Shown piece after piece: positions 28,550 through 37,141 of a DNA stretch of 64,000 nt. The stretch lies in contig NZ_JAGSYI010000001.1 of the NCBI RefSeq assembly GCF_025685625.1, forward strand, positions 1,860,001 through 1,924,000, read 5' to 3'. Below the pieces are notes generated by a model that saw only the letters and a program-made list of their open reading frames with translations, was not told the origin of the DNA and did not search any database. A program made the position numbers and the translations under genes. Positions within the stretch are counted from its first letter, which is position 1. Every line of letters begins with the position of its first letter. The stretch is from Acidicapsa acidisoli (GTDB lineage: Bacteria > Acidobacteriota > Terriglobia > Terriglobales > Acidobacteriaceae).

Positions 28550-29185
28550 TCAGGCAAAAACATGGGGGTTACCCCGCATACCTTCGTCAACCAACACCCC
28601 TTCGAGTCTTTCCGGGCTGGCCTTAGCGACTGACGCGGCCTTTCGTGTCGCCTTATCCATTAAACGGGAGAGAGTCCCAATCATCAAAGGCCCCCTCCGT
28701 TTTCCTGTCAAAAAGCTGAACGCTGACTTCGCAAGGATTGCAACGCCAATAGAAAGCCCGAGTCCAACTAGAATGAACGAGCCGCCGACTAGGTGACGAA
28801 AATATGCAGTGAAGACTCGAGAATGAATGTTCTTCAAATCCTTCCTGACCTCGGCGGGGACGGACTCCAACGAACGCAGCCAATCCTGATAAGATCTCGG
28901 ATTTGAATTTCGGAGCATCAAGCTCGTCGTGAGCAAAACTGGTAGCGTTGCCATGTGTGCAAATCTGATAGTGCCATTGATGAGAAGTCGGAGTTGCTTG
29001 TAGGCAGGATCTTCGAAGGAAACTTTGCCTGATGCTGCAAGGTCGAAGAGCTCATCACGTAACTCAAAGAGGCTTTCTCGAAGGATGTCTATCCTTTGTG
29101 GCTTCCAGAAAACTTGCCAAACGGTGAAGATCATCGCGAGTCCTGCGAGGTCTACTAGCCAATTGAAAAGAAGCTGATCGGTCAT
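28550..29185 (-). CDS. Membrane protein of unknown function, second gene of an overlapping pair
   Basis: The 211-residue protein has an N-terminal hydrophobic segment (about 5-26), another near 75-92 (FAHMATLPVLLTTSLML) and a third at about 134-158 (GGSFILVGLGLSIGVAILAKSAF), with a charged region between and a soluble tail. No family recognised. Its ATG overlaps the stop of the upstream gene by four bases (ATGA), so the two are translationally coupled. GC content is visibly below that of neighbours, which suggests a transferred islet. Confidence 0.6.
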   Translation of the reverse strand: MTDQLLFNWLVDLAGLAMIFTVWQVFWKPQRIDILRESLFELRDELFDLAASGKVSFEDPAYKQLRLLINGTIRFAHMATLPVLLTTSLMLRNSNPRSYQDWLRSLESVPAEVRKDLKNIHSRVFTAYFRHLVGGSFILVGLGLSIGVAILAKSAFSFLTGKRRGPLMIGTLSRLMDKATRKAASVAKASPERLEGVLVDEGMRGNPHVFA

Positions 29186-29556
29186 GCGAGATCCTCCGGT
29201 CTGGTTGTTCCTCGACTTGTTAGACCACTCGACGAGCGATTTGGATCGATTGCTTTTTCACGATCGTGAACATACGGAGCGAATCGTTGGATATTCTTCC
29301 TTCTCAGGCGGCGTTCCCTCCACCACCCGCATGCACACCCCAGCCCGAAAATCCCCGAAACTACATGAGAAAATGCCGTGTGAGCTTTCAAATCGGCGGC
29401 CAGAAAGACGGCAAATTTTGCAGCAGTATCTCGTCCCGCAAGCTCACTCGCGATGCGATACACAAAATACGCTACGATACATACAGCTGCATAGCGGAAT
29501 ATACTCTGGATCGCCTCAACGATCCTTATTCCGAAGACAACGTCATTGTCATTCAT
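29182..29556 (-). CDS. Small membrane protein of unknown function, first gene of an overlapping pair
   Basis: The 124-residue protein has two hydrophobic segments (about 18-37 and 62-78, the latter ending GCACGWW) followed by a very basic stretch (RERRLRRKNIQRF) and a polar tail DPNRSSSGLTSRGTTRPEDLA. The basic-stretch-plus-RSSSGLT-tail pattern gives me the impression of a recurring small-protein type but I cannot name it. TATATA and TTGACG upstream hint at its own promoter. It overlaps the next gene by four bases. Confidence 0.58.
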   Translation of the reverse strand: MNDNDVVFGIRIVEAIQSIFRYAAVCIVAYFVYRIASELAGRDTAAKFAVFLAADLKAHTAFSHVVSGIFGLGCACGWWRERRLRRKNIQRFAPYVHDREKAIDPNRSSSGLTSRGTTRPEDLA

Positions 29557-29661
29557 CGGCTAAATTTGCCTTTTATATAGCCCTATATTGATAGTCGATC
29601 GTCAATCCATTGTCCACAATTGCCCAAAAGTTGCAACAGTTATAAGGCACCGAAATCAAAC

Positions 29662-30495
29662 TTAGTCCAATCGGACGAGGTACGCGTCGCCCTCGGCTGG
29701 CCTTAGCAGCCGGACAATCGACTCCGCCTGCTCCTTGTTGTCTCCCTGGGGACGGATGCGCACCCAGTAGCCTGTCGGGCCTTCGAAGTCGATTACCTGT
29801 GCCGAGTCGTACTTGCGCTCCAACTGCGCGCGCAGCTTTTCAGCGTTATGTTCATGCTCGAAAGCTCCAATCTGCACGCACCAGCGTCCGCCCTCCTCAA
29901 TGGGATGCGGGGTCTGATAGACATCGATTCTCACCGTAGCGAGACCGGCCCGATAGACACCGGTGGCTTTGGCGGACGCCATCGATAGATCGAGGAGCCG
30001 TCCTTGCACAAATGGTCCCCGGTCGGTGACGCGCATCGTTGCGGACTGGCCGGTTCTCTCGTTGGTTACGACGATAAGCGAACCCATCGGCAGCGTGCGA
30101 TGCGCGGCGGTCATCGCGTTCTGGTTGAAGATCTTCCCGTTGGCTCCCTGGCGATTGTGGTAGGGCGGTCCATACCAGCTCGCCACTCCCTCTTCGGTAT
30201 AGATGGGCGAGTGGCTGGCAACATAGGCTGCATCGTCCGCAGTCTCGTCACCGGCCTGGGGCACTGTAACTTGCGGTGCGGGAGCCGGGGTCGGCGTGCG
30301 AGCGACGGGCCTGGAAACAGGCTGACTGGTGGAGTCGAGTGGCGGCGGCGCGGGCACTTGTGCCACAGGATAGGAGTGCTTGTGGCTGCAGCCTGCCAAG
30401 CCGAGGATCGTGATAGCGGTTGCGGCGAGGTGGAAGAATCCGCGCTTCTGGCTGCAATGCAGATTCGGCTTGAGCTGTGCGGCAGCCAGAATCAC
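29662..30495 (-). CDS. rlpA: RlpA-like septal lytic transglycosylase with SPOR domain, lipoprotein
   Basis: The 277-residue protein starts at a GTG overlapping the previous stop by four bases. A lipobox LAGC lies at about residue 36. A proline-rich linker leads to the double-psi beta-barrel (about 100-195) with GVASWYG, YHNRQGANGKIFN, MTAAHRTLPMGS, VRVTDRGPFVQGRLLDLS; the catalytic Asp of the family is in the VTDRGPF block. The last 70 residues form a SPOR domain (WCVQIGAFEHEHNAEKLRAQL) that binds denuded septal glycan. Known RlpA enzymes cleave naked glycan strands during division. Confidence 0.9.
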   Translation of the reverse strand: MILAAAQLKPNLHCSQKRGFFHLAATAITILGLAGCSHKHSYPVAQVPAPPPLDSTSQPVSRPVARTPTPAPAPQVTVPQAGDETADDAAYVASHSPIYTEEGVASWYGPPYHNRQGANGKIFNQNAMTAAHRTLPMGSLIVVTNERTGQSATMRVTDRGPFVQGRLLDLSMASAKATGVYRAGLATVRIDVYQTPHPIEEGGRWCVQIGAFEHEHNAEKLRAQLERKYDSAQVIDFEGPTGYWVRIRPQGDNKEQAESIVRLLRPAEGDAYLVRLD

Positions 30496-30737
30496 AGCCC
30501 TCGCTTCCCGTCGGAGTCATCCATATTGTCAAGAGGGTGAAGGCGGTCAGCAAATCGCACGAGATGCCCGGCGAGCACTCTGGAGGCGCCGGCAGCTTCA
30601 CGGCGCACCTCGGGAACTATCACCCGGTCGATGTATGCCACGGCCTCACGCGCTTCTACCTCGATGCTGTCGAAGAGCGCTTGCAATCGTGGACCGAATC
30701 GATCGTTTTGATCATTGGGCGAGGCGTACGCATTCAT
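30492..30737 (-). CDS. Small hypothetical protein upstream of rlpA
   Basis: The 81-residue product is soluble, charged and probably helical (RLQALFDSIEVEAREAVAYIDRVIVPEVRREA). GAGG lies ten bases before its ATG. Its stop codon overlaps the rlpA GTG start by four bases, so translational coupling is likely and supports it being a real gene. No family is recognised. Confidence 0.55.
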   Translation of the reverse strand: MNAYASPNDQNDRFGPRLQALFDSIEVEAREAVAYIDRVIVPEVRREAAGASRVLAGHLVRFADRLHPLDNMDDSDGKRGL

Positions 30738-30820
30738 AGCCAGAAAACCTCGATTTCAGTTTGACTATCGGATTTGGCTCAAGTCAACCGCAAGAAGGCC
30801 AATTCTGACCGCGGGGTGCC

Positions 30821-31936
30821 GTGAACATCAACTCCGACTGTTCCTTTATGTACGAATTCCCGGCGAAACACGTTCCCAAAGATCCTTTAAGTCCCACACC
30901 GGGCGACTTTTTGGTATCTTCAAGCGTCGAACCTGAGACGGCGGAAGGCGAGCCCAGCGTGTGGCTAAGACGAAATCGTGGTTTGTTCCACTTGCCCAAG
31001 GCTACGCTGATGGCGGCCTTGACCGTCTTTGTGTGCGCGGGCCAGCGTCCGATCTATGCGCAGTCCGCTCCCGCTACCCCAGCGCCGGGCGATGACTCCG
31101 CTCCCGTTCAGGCGCCGGCTACGCAGCAAACGCTCACACCGGCGCAAACTCCTGCGGCGACACCTCCGCCGCCAGGACCTACAGAGCAGTCCGGCCAGTC
31201 CGGCCTTCCGGATGCGCCAAAGCCTGCCACGCCCAAGACGGCTACGACCAAACCCGCAGCAACTGACCCGGCAAGCCAGTTCGCCGCGACTGTCTGCACA
31301 AAGCTGCCGTGTCCCACGCCGATCATCAACTGGTACATGCGCTTCGAAAATGGCCCGCAGGTGAAGCCGCTTACGCCGAAAGAGAAGGCGTGGCTGGCGA
31401 CCAAAAACCTGATCGACCCATTCAATATGCTTACCGTGCTGGGGGAGGCAGGTATCTCGGTTGCCGCGGATTCGCATTCGCCATACGGGCCGGGTTTTCC
31501 GGGTTGGGGGCGCAATGTCGGAGTTAGCTTTACGCAGGATATGACCGGAGAGTTTTTCCACACATTCCTGATTCCGTCCATCGTGCACCAAGACCCGCAC
31601 TACCATCGCATGCCAAAAGCCAGCTACCGTCGCCGCATCTTTCATGCCATCGACCAGATTGTGTGGACCCAGGGGGACAACGGCAAAGGCATGTTGAACT
31701 ATGCCGATCTGGTGGGCTTTGGGATCGACGATGAGATCAGTAATTTGTATGTTCCGGGTCGCGAGACGAACGGGAGTGCCACCGCGGAACGCTACGCGAT
31801 TGCCTTGGCTACCGCGCCCATCGACAATTTCATTACCGAGTTCCTGCCCGATGTGGCGCGCCATGTTCACGTGCAAGTCGTTATTATCCAGCGAGTCATT
31901 GATGAGGTAGCGACCAAGGACTCGGGTGGGTCCTGA
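30821..31936 (+). CDS. Exported protein of unknown function, acidobacterial type
   Basis: The frame codes for 371 residues from a GTG. The likely export signal is internal (PKATLMAALTVFVCAGQRPIYAQ, about residues 59-81), so the real start may be later, around 30959-31011. A proline/threonine-rich linker (about 83-150) follows. The C-terminal 220 residues are well ordered, with LTPKEKAWLATKNLIDPFN, a DSHSPYGPGFPGWGRN segment, FLIPSIVHQDPHYHR and ATAPIDNFITEFLPDVARHVHV. The conserved HQDPHYHR suggests a metal or membrane role, but no function can be named. A beta-barrel or periplasmic location is possible. Confidence 0.7.
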   Translation: MNINSDCSFMYEFPAKHVPKDPLSPTPGDFLVSSSVEPETAEGEPSVWLRRNRGLFHLPKATLMAALTVFVCAGQRPIYAQSAPATPAPGDDSAPVQAPATQQTLTPAQTPAATPPPPGPTEQSGQSGLPDAPKPATPKTATTKPAATDPASQFAATVCTKLPCPTPIINWYMRFENGPQVKPLTPKEKAWLATKNLIDPFNMLTVLGEAGISVAADSHSPYGPGFPGWGRNVGVSFTQDMTGEFFHTFLIPSIVHQDPHYHRMPKASYRRRIFHAIDQIVWTQGDNGKGMLNYADLVGFGIDDEISNLYVPGRETNGSATAERYAIALATAPIDNFITEFLPDVARHVHVQVVIIQRVIDEVATKDSGGS

Positions 31937-32222
31937 GAATCCAGACGGCGAACACCCGAAAATCAAGATGCAATCCCTGCGAAACGGAACCCCGTTCGCC
32001 GACCGCTTCGACCGCTTACCCCTGAGAAATTGCCATTCACTGTCGTTTCATTGGGTTGCGGCTGCCCGGGAAGTAGCATAGACATGGCTCATCAGATTCC
32101 GTAACCCGGTTACCACCGGCATTCGGAATGCCGCCTATTCAACGAATTCCTACGTGAATTTCGATAGAACTAATACAGGGATCAGGTCATCCAACAGATT
32201 TGAGACCAAGGAGATAGCGCCG

Positions 32223-34316
32223 ATGTCGAAAGCGGTCAAATACGCCGAGAAAGCAGTCGTCTACGCAGCCAAGGGCACATGGGCGGTATTCGAGCGCCTC
32301 AACAGCATCAATCCCAACGAGTCCATTACGCCTAAGTGGAGCGACAAGCCGCTGCTCAAGAGCTGGCAGAAGGAAAAGCCGCCTCTCGGATGGCCTCGCA
32401 GCACGGATTCTCTCTGTCCCAAGTGCGTTCCCGAGATTCGCCAGCAGATTCTTGACGGCAAGCTTCCGCATGAAGTCCTGCTGAATGAGAAGGTTGGCGA
32501 GATCAAGGCGCAGATCGTCGAGCGTGACGGCCAGATCCTGATGGTCAAGGATTGCCCTAAGCACGGCCATTTTGAAGATCTGATGTCGATGGACACGGCT
32601 TTCTTCCGGCACCTCGAAGAGACCTTTCCGGGCCGCGACATCCGCGCCCACAATGACGAGAAGCTGCACAACCACGGGACGTCAACCGTTACCCATGGCC
32701 GCGGCTCGGTTCTGACCATCGATCTGACCAACCGTTGCAATATGATGTGCGATCCCTGCTTCATGGACGCGAACCAGGTCGGCTTTGTGCATGAGCTGAC
32801 GTGGGACGAGATCAAGACCATGCTGGACAACGCGATTACCATCAAGCCGCGTCGCCAGATGAGCGTGCAGTTCTCCGGTGGAGAGCCGACGTTGTCGCCT
32901 TACTTCCTTGATGCGGTAGCTTACTCGCGCAAGGTCGGTTACAACAGCGTTCAGGCTGCCTCGAATGGCATCGAGTTCGCGAAGAGCAAGGAACTCTGCC
33001 GTGCCGCTGCGGAAGCTGGCCTGCGCTACGTCTATCTCCAGTTTGACGGTATCGGCAACGCTGCCAACTCGCACCGCAAGGTCGGCAACCTGTTCGACGT
33101 CAAGTTGCAGGCGATCGCCAATCTGCATGAAGCCGGCGTGGATATCGTCCCGGTTACGACGATCATCAACGGCATCAACAACGAGCAGGTGGGCCGCATC
33201 GTCGAGTTCGCGCTCGACAATCCGAAGACCATCAGCTTCCTCAGCTTCCAGCCGGTTTCCTTCACAGGCCGCGACGAAGACATCAGCGACGACCGCCGAC
33301 AGGCGCAGCGTTATACGCTGAGCCATCTGGCGCATGACGTGAAGAACCAGACCGGCTTGGGCGAGCCAACCCGCGACTGGTTCCCGATCAGCTTCATGAG
33401 CACCTTCTCGGATTGGGCGGATAACGTCCACGGACCCAACAACGAGTGGGGTCAGCTTTCCTGCGGTTGCCACCCGAACTGCGGCATCGGCATGGCGCTG
33501 ATGATCGACAAGGAAACCAAAGAAGCTGTCCCGGTCACCGCGTTCCTCAATGCCGACCGGCTGGCTCGCGATGTGGCTAAGGTTAACGATGCGGCTCGCG
33601 GCAAGTTCCTGTCGATCCTCGGCATCAGCCTCGCGCTGCTGCGCAACTACGATCCCTTCAAGGCTCCGACCCACTTCAAAATCAGCGACATGATGAAGAA
33701 GATGGACAAGACCTTCGGCGCGACCGGCAAGGACTACGGCAGCGTCAAGGGCGATCGTACCGCACAGGACATCCAGAAGCGTCGTGCCGATCGGTGGAAC
33801 TTCCTGTTCATCGCAGGTATGTGGTTCCAGGATCTGTTCAACTACGACTTCCGCCGCACCGAGCAGTGCATCATTCCCTACGCCACGCAGGAAGGCGAGA
33901 TCAGCTTCTGCGCGTACAACACTGGCGTGGGCTGGCGCAACATCATCGAGAAGATGCACATGACCGCGACCCTCACCAAGTGGTACGAGGAGCACGGGCG
34001 TCATGAGATCTTCGCCGGCGGCAAGAAGGTGGGCATGGCGCACCAGGGCCACAAACTGCTTCTGAACCAGGAGCACGTGAACGCCGAAGCAAATCACACG
34101 CTGGACGATCTGGGCATTGCGAAGAACGCCCGCGAAGAGAAGCTTCGCGCCCGCGACGAAAAGATCAAGGCCGACGCAGAGAACGCCCGCATGGCAAAGC
34201 TCTATCGCGAGCATGTTCTCGGTGAAAAGCCAATCGAGGGCCTGATTCGCCTTGACGCAATCGCACCGGCAAAGCCGGTTGCTACGCGCACCGAAGAACC
34301 TGTCGCAGGCGACTAA
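32223..34316 (+). CDS. Radical SAM protein of the Tes/Mss (tetraether / membrane-spanning lipid synthase) type
   Basis: The 697-residue protein has a zinc-ribbon-like N-terminal module (CPKC at 65-68, KDCPKHGHF with C111), then the radical SAM cluster motif CNMMCDPC (C172, C176, C179) and SGGEPT at 218-223. Extra cysteines are C414, C416 and C420 in SCGCHPNCG, C549 in RTEQCIIPYAT and C563 in SFCAYN, fitting additional iron-sulfur clusters. This cysteine layout matches archaeal tetraether synthase and its bacterial relatives, which join lipid tails. In acidobacteria the fitting product is iso-diabolic acid. AAGGAGA precedes the ATG at 32223. A strong terminator follows. Confidence 0.82.
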   Translation: MSKAVKYAEKAVVYAAKGTWAVFERLNSINPNESITPKWSDKPLLKSWQKEKPPLGWPRSTDSLCPKCVPEIRQQILDGKLPHEVLLNEKVGEIKAQIVERDGQILMVKDCPKHGHFEDLMSMDTAFFRHLEETFPGRDIRAHNDEKLHNHGTSTVTHGRGSVLTIDLTNRCNMMCDPCFMDANQVGFVHELTWDEIKTMLDNAITIKPRRQMSVQFSGGEPTLSPYFLDAVAYSRKVGYNSVQAASNGIEFAKSKELCRAAAEAGLRYVYLQFDGIGNAANSHRKVGNLFDVKLQAIANLHEAGVDIVPVTTIINGINNEQVGRIVEFALDNPKTISFLSFQPVSFTGRDEDISDDRRQAQRYTLSHLAHDVKNQTGLGEPTRDWFPISFMSTFSDWADNVHGPNNEWGQLSCGCHPNCGIGMALMIDKETKEAVPVTAFLNADRLARDVAKVNDAARGKFLSILGISLALLRNYDPFKAPTHFKISDMMKKMDKTFGATGKDYGSVKGDRTAQDIQKRRADRWNFLFIAGMWFQDLFNYDFRRTEQCIIPYATQEGEISFCAYNTGVGWRNIIEKMHMTATLTKWYEEHGRHEIFAGGKKVGMAHQGHKLLLNQEHVNAEANHTLDDLGIAKNAREEKLRARDEKIKADAENARMAKLYREHVLGEKPIEGLIRLDAIAPAKPVATRTEEPVAGD

Positions 34317-34334
34317 CCTCAGTCAGCTACCAAT

Positions 34335-34364
34335 ACAGAAGCCGCCCTTTTGGGCGGCTTCTGT
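34335..34364 (+). terminator. Terminator after the radical SAM gene
   Basis: ACAGAAGCCGCC pairs with GGCGGCTTCTGT (12 bp) around a 6-base loop, 19 bases beyond the stop. The downstream gene converges, so it may act in both directions. Confidence 0.85.
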
Positions 34365-34442
34365 GCGTTTGGATTCAACCGCTTAAGCTTTAGATTTCCG
34401 ATGAAAGGCCTTGAAGTGGAATGCCCGTCGTGAGGCCGAGGC

Positions 34443-35378
34443 TCAGAGCGAGTGGCGTACGCCAAAGTTGAAGACTATTCCAGTCGAGACAATTGGGTAG
34501 ACCTTCAACGGTTCAATATCGTTTCTCCATTTGGTAACCTGCGACTGCAGGTCGCCTTGAATCAGGACTGCAATCGGGTTGGTTGGGTCGGCAACATTGG
34601 TGCATTCGGTCTGCGCCTGGTCGTAGCATGCCCATCCCGTCAGGCTCATATTGACGGTCGGCGAGCCGGTAAATGCAGCACCGATTTCGAAGGGAATCGA
34701 CCAGTGCCTGCCGGAACGGGGAATCAGGTTTCCAATTCCAGTGGTCATCGTGAACGCCGGCTTGGTAGCGTTCAGTCCTACAGTGCCGGTTCCGGTAAGA
34801 GCGGTTCGCCCCAGTGCCGCATTCGGCGTTGCCGCGTAGAAGGTCTGATCGTTGAGGGTAAAGCTGCTTCCTGGGGCCACGGGAGCATTCGCGGATGCGC
34901 CGTTCTTGTTGTAGAAAAGGATCCCTGGGCTAAGACGCAGGCCCCAGTGGAACGGATAATAGTCGACCGATGCCCCAGCCGAAGCCATGTTGAGCTTTGC
35001 GTCAACGTTGAATCCATTGGTATTGAAGGTTGTGGAGTAGTTGAAGAAATTCCCCGTGGCTCTCAGGTCCAGATGTTGGCTGAGATTCACAGCCGTTACC
35101 AAACCGATTCCCAGAGGGGAGATTCCCGCGCCGACCGCAACATGCGACAAGGGCCGGAAACCACCAGAATTGACGGCCGGAGCGACGTTCAAGCTGGATC
35201 CGCCGAAGCTTGCTCCGCCACTCGCAAAAATCGCCGGCTCTGGTGACGCAGAATACGATGCGGCGACAGCTGGCATGTCATTGGAACTGGCGAAGGACTG
35301 CGCAAAACCAGCAACCGGAGGTGCAAATGGGGCCAGCATTGCGACCAAGACTGAGAGATGCAAGGTTACATTCTTCAA
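34443..35378 (-). CDS. Exported protein, probable outer-membrane beta-barrel
   Basis: The 311-residue protein has a signal peptide (about 1-26, ending VAGFAQ). After a serine/alanine-rich linker the sequence shows alternating polar/aromatic strands rich in glycine: HVAVGAGISPLGIGLVTAV, DLRATGNFFNYST, ASVDYYPFHWGLRLSPGILFYN, WSIPFEIGAAF, and it ends in YPIVSTGIVFNFGVRHSL. The pattern is that of small outer-membrane barrels. No conserved functional residues were recognised. Confidence 0.68.
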   Translation of the reverse strand: MKNVTLHLSVLVAMLAPFAPPVAGFAQSFASSNDMPAVAASYSASPEPAIFASGGASFGGSSLNVAPAVNSGGFRPLSHVAVGAGISPLGIGLVTAVNLSQHLDLRATGNFFNYSTTFNTNGFNVDAKLNMASAGASVDYYPFHWGLRLSPGILFYNKNGASANAPVAPGSSFTLNDQTFYAATPNAALGRTALTGTGTVGLNATKPAFTMTTGIGNLIPRSGRHWSIPFEIGAAFTGSPTVNMSLTGWACYDQAQTECTNVADPTNPIAVLIQGDLQSQVTKWRNDIEPLKVYPIVSTGIVFNFGVRHSL

Positions 35379-35493
35379 GGGGGTTTCTCCAGTGTTGAGG
35401 ATGTTGCCCCGGTATTCGACAAACCGCGGTATCGCCGATGTGCGCCGGGGGATGCACAGCCATGGTGCGGTTTTAGTGTGTACTTTTGATCAA

Positions 35494-35523
35494 ATGGTTA
35501 CCAAACGATTCTGAAGTAACCAT
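35494..35523. promoter_or_regulatory. Inverted repeat in a divergent promoter region
   Basis: ATGGTTAC and GTAACCAT form an 8-bp inverted repeat with a 14-base spacer between the leftward beta-barrel gene and mutY. Its place between divergent genes fits an operator, but no regulator is linked. The remainder of the 304-base gap 35379-35683 shows nothing else I can name. Confidence 0.4.
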
Positions 35524-35683
35524 ACCATGCAAACTTTCTGCCTCAATTCCCCAAACTGTGTACTGCTGATGAAGATTTCCGAAAGGAATTGCCAGCTTCG
35601 CGTCCCAAAATTGCCCTCAGAATTGCTGTCACAATGGATATCGGCAGAGTGCGAAGAAATCGCAGTATGGCCGGAGGTGAATT

Positions 35684-36760
35684 TTGGCGGAATTGGGAGG
35701 CACCGCTCATCTGAGCGGGTATGCAATCGAAGATCTGCGATCCAGATTGCTCGCCTGGTATGATTCGAATCGCAGGGACTTGCCTTGGCGCAGGACGCAG
35801 GATCCCTACGCCATCTGGGTGTCCGAAATCATGCTCCAACAGACCAGGGTCGCTGCGGTCGTTGATCGCTACGAGGTTTTCCTGCGCAATTTTCCTTCGG
35901 TTGAAGCACTTGCGTTTGCTGCGGAAGACGATGTCCTGACGCTTTGGAGCGGCCTGGGCTACTATCGGCGCGCCCGCATGCTGCATAAGGCTGCGAAGGC
36001 AGTCGCCCGCGATCATCTTGGCGTAATGCCGCGCACCGCCGCCGGCCTACGCGAACTGCCTGGAATCGGAGCATACACTTCGGCGGCTATCGCCAGCATC
36101 GCATACGGCGAGATGACGGCTGTGGTTGACGGCAATGTGGAGCGGGTGGCGCAGCGTCTCGCGGGGTGGGGCAGCGAATCCCGCGAGGGGCAATCCAAGC
36201 TGTCGCGCGCGACCGAAACGCTCGCGAATATGCTGCTCGATCTAAAACGCCCCGGCGACTTCAACCAGAGCATGATGGAACTCGGCGCGACGGTCTGTCT
36301 GCCAACGAGCCCGAAGTGCCTGACTTGTCCAATCGAACTCCATTGCCGGACTCGCGGCGAACACCCAACGCCCAAGCGGGCAAAAATGCGCAGCCAGGAC
36401 GCTGCGTATGCGCTGGTCATTCGAAGCCGGGGCGAAGATCGCGAGGTGTTGCTCGATCAGCGCCCGGAGGATCAGACCGTGATGCCGGGAATGTGGGAGC
36501 TTCCTGCGCTGCGGGAGACGGAGGTTGCCGCCTCTGATCTAAATATGGTTGTGCGCCACGCGATCATGGAAGTGAACTACAGCGTCCGCATCCGAAACGT
36601 CGCCGAGGAGGAGGCTGGAGAGTTGGTGATTCCATCCGAGCGCCGCAGATGGACTCGGATTCACGACGTGGACGCTATGCCGTTGACTGGCCTTGCGCGC
36701 AAGGTTTTGTTTCGGGCGAAGCTGCCGGAACTTTCGCCAAGTATCACGGTGCTCAAATAG
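35684..36760 (+). CDS. mutY: A/G-specific adenine DNA glycosylase
   Basis: The 358-residue enzyme removes adenine opposite 8-oxoguanine. It has the helix-hairpin-helix ELPGIGAYTSAAIASIAYG, the catalytic Asp in AVVDGNVERV, the 4Fe-4S site C-x6-C-x2-C-x5-C (CLPTSPKCLTCPIELHC), and a C-terminal NUDIX-like 8-oxoG recognition domain (VLLDQRPE, PGMWELPAL). The start is a TTG: GGAGGTGA lies right before it and homology begins there, while no ATG is available in frame. Works with MutM (18094) in the GO system. Confidence 0.95.
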   Translation: MAELGGTAHLSGYAIEDLRSRLLAWYDSNRRDLPWRRTQDPYAIWVSEIMLQQTRVAAVVDRYEVFLRNFPSVEALAFAAEDDVLTLWSGLGYYRRARMLHKAAKAVARDHLGVMPRTAAGLRELPGIGAYTSAAIASIAYGEMTAVVDGNVERVAQRLAGWGSESREGQSKLSRATETLANMLLDLKRPGDFNQSMMELGATVCLPTSPKCLTCPIELHCRTRGEHPTPKRAKMRSQDAAYALVIRSRGEDREVLLDQRPEDQTVMPGMWELPALRETEVAASDLNMVVRHAIMEVNYSVRIRNVAEEEAGELVIPSERRRWTRIHDVDAMPLTGLARKVLFRAKLPELSPSITVLK

Positions 36761-36766
36761 GCTGAT

Positions 36767-36973
36767 TCAGTAGTAATCCGAGCAGCTGAGGTAGTACCCG
36801 CATTGTGTGCAGACCAGCTTACAGTGGTGGCCGCTCAGCAACTGGCTGCAATTGGGACAGATCTGCTGATGATGGAGAAGTTGCGGCGGCTGCGTTTCTT
36901 CCGATGTGAGACTTCCACGTAAATTTTCTTCGGCAAAGTCAGGATCGAAAGCTGCGGGACGGTTCGGAAGCAT
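36767..36973 (-). CDS. Small zinc-ribbon protein
   Basis: The 68-residue protein has a disordered head and a C-terminal half with CPNC, then CKLVCTQCGYYLSCSDYY. The cysteine spacing fits one or two zinc ribbons, and the GYYLSCSDYY end looks conserved across acidobacteria and deltaproteobacteria in my experience. Function unknown. It converges with mutY, six bases away. No ribosome site is evident. Confidence 0.65.
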   Translation of the reverse strand: MLPNRPAAFDPDFAEENLRGSLTSEETQPPQLLHHQQICPNCSQLLSGHHCKLVCTQCGYYLSCSDYY

Positions 36974-37141
36974 GCGGAGAGATTAGCATGGAGTTGGGCT
37001 TGCGCCGGTAGAAACTGTGCGACGGTGAGGCCAAAGATTTTCAGCAGAAAGCAAGTGGACGGCTTACCGGAATTTTCTCTCCGGTAGCCGGACAGGGAAT
37101 AGAAAATCCTCATTACCGCCCGCAATGGGCAAGGAGCATGT

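Noticed and set aside
32682-34214. A 510-codon open frame antisense to the radical SAM gene
   Set aside because: It mirrors the codon pattern of a GC-rich gene on the other strand, has no recognisable domain, and the plus-strand protein has clear catalytic motifs.
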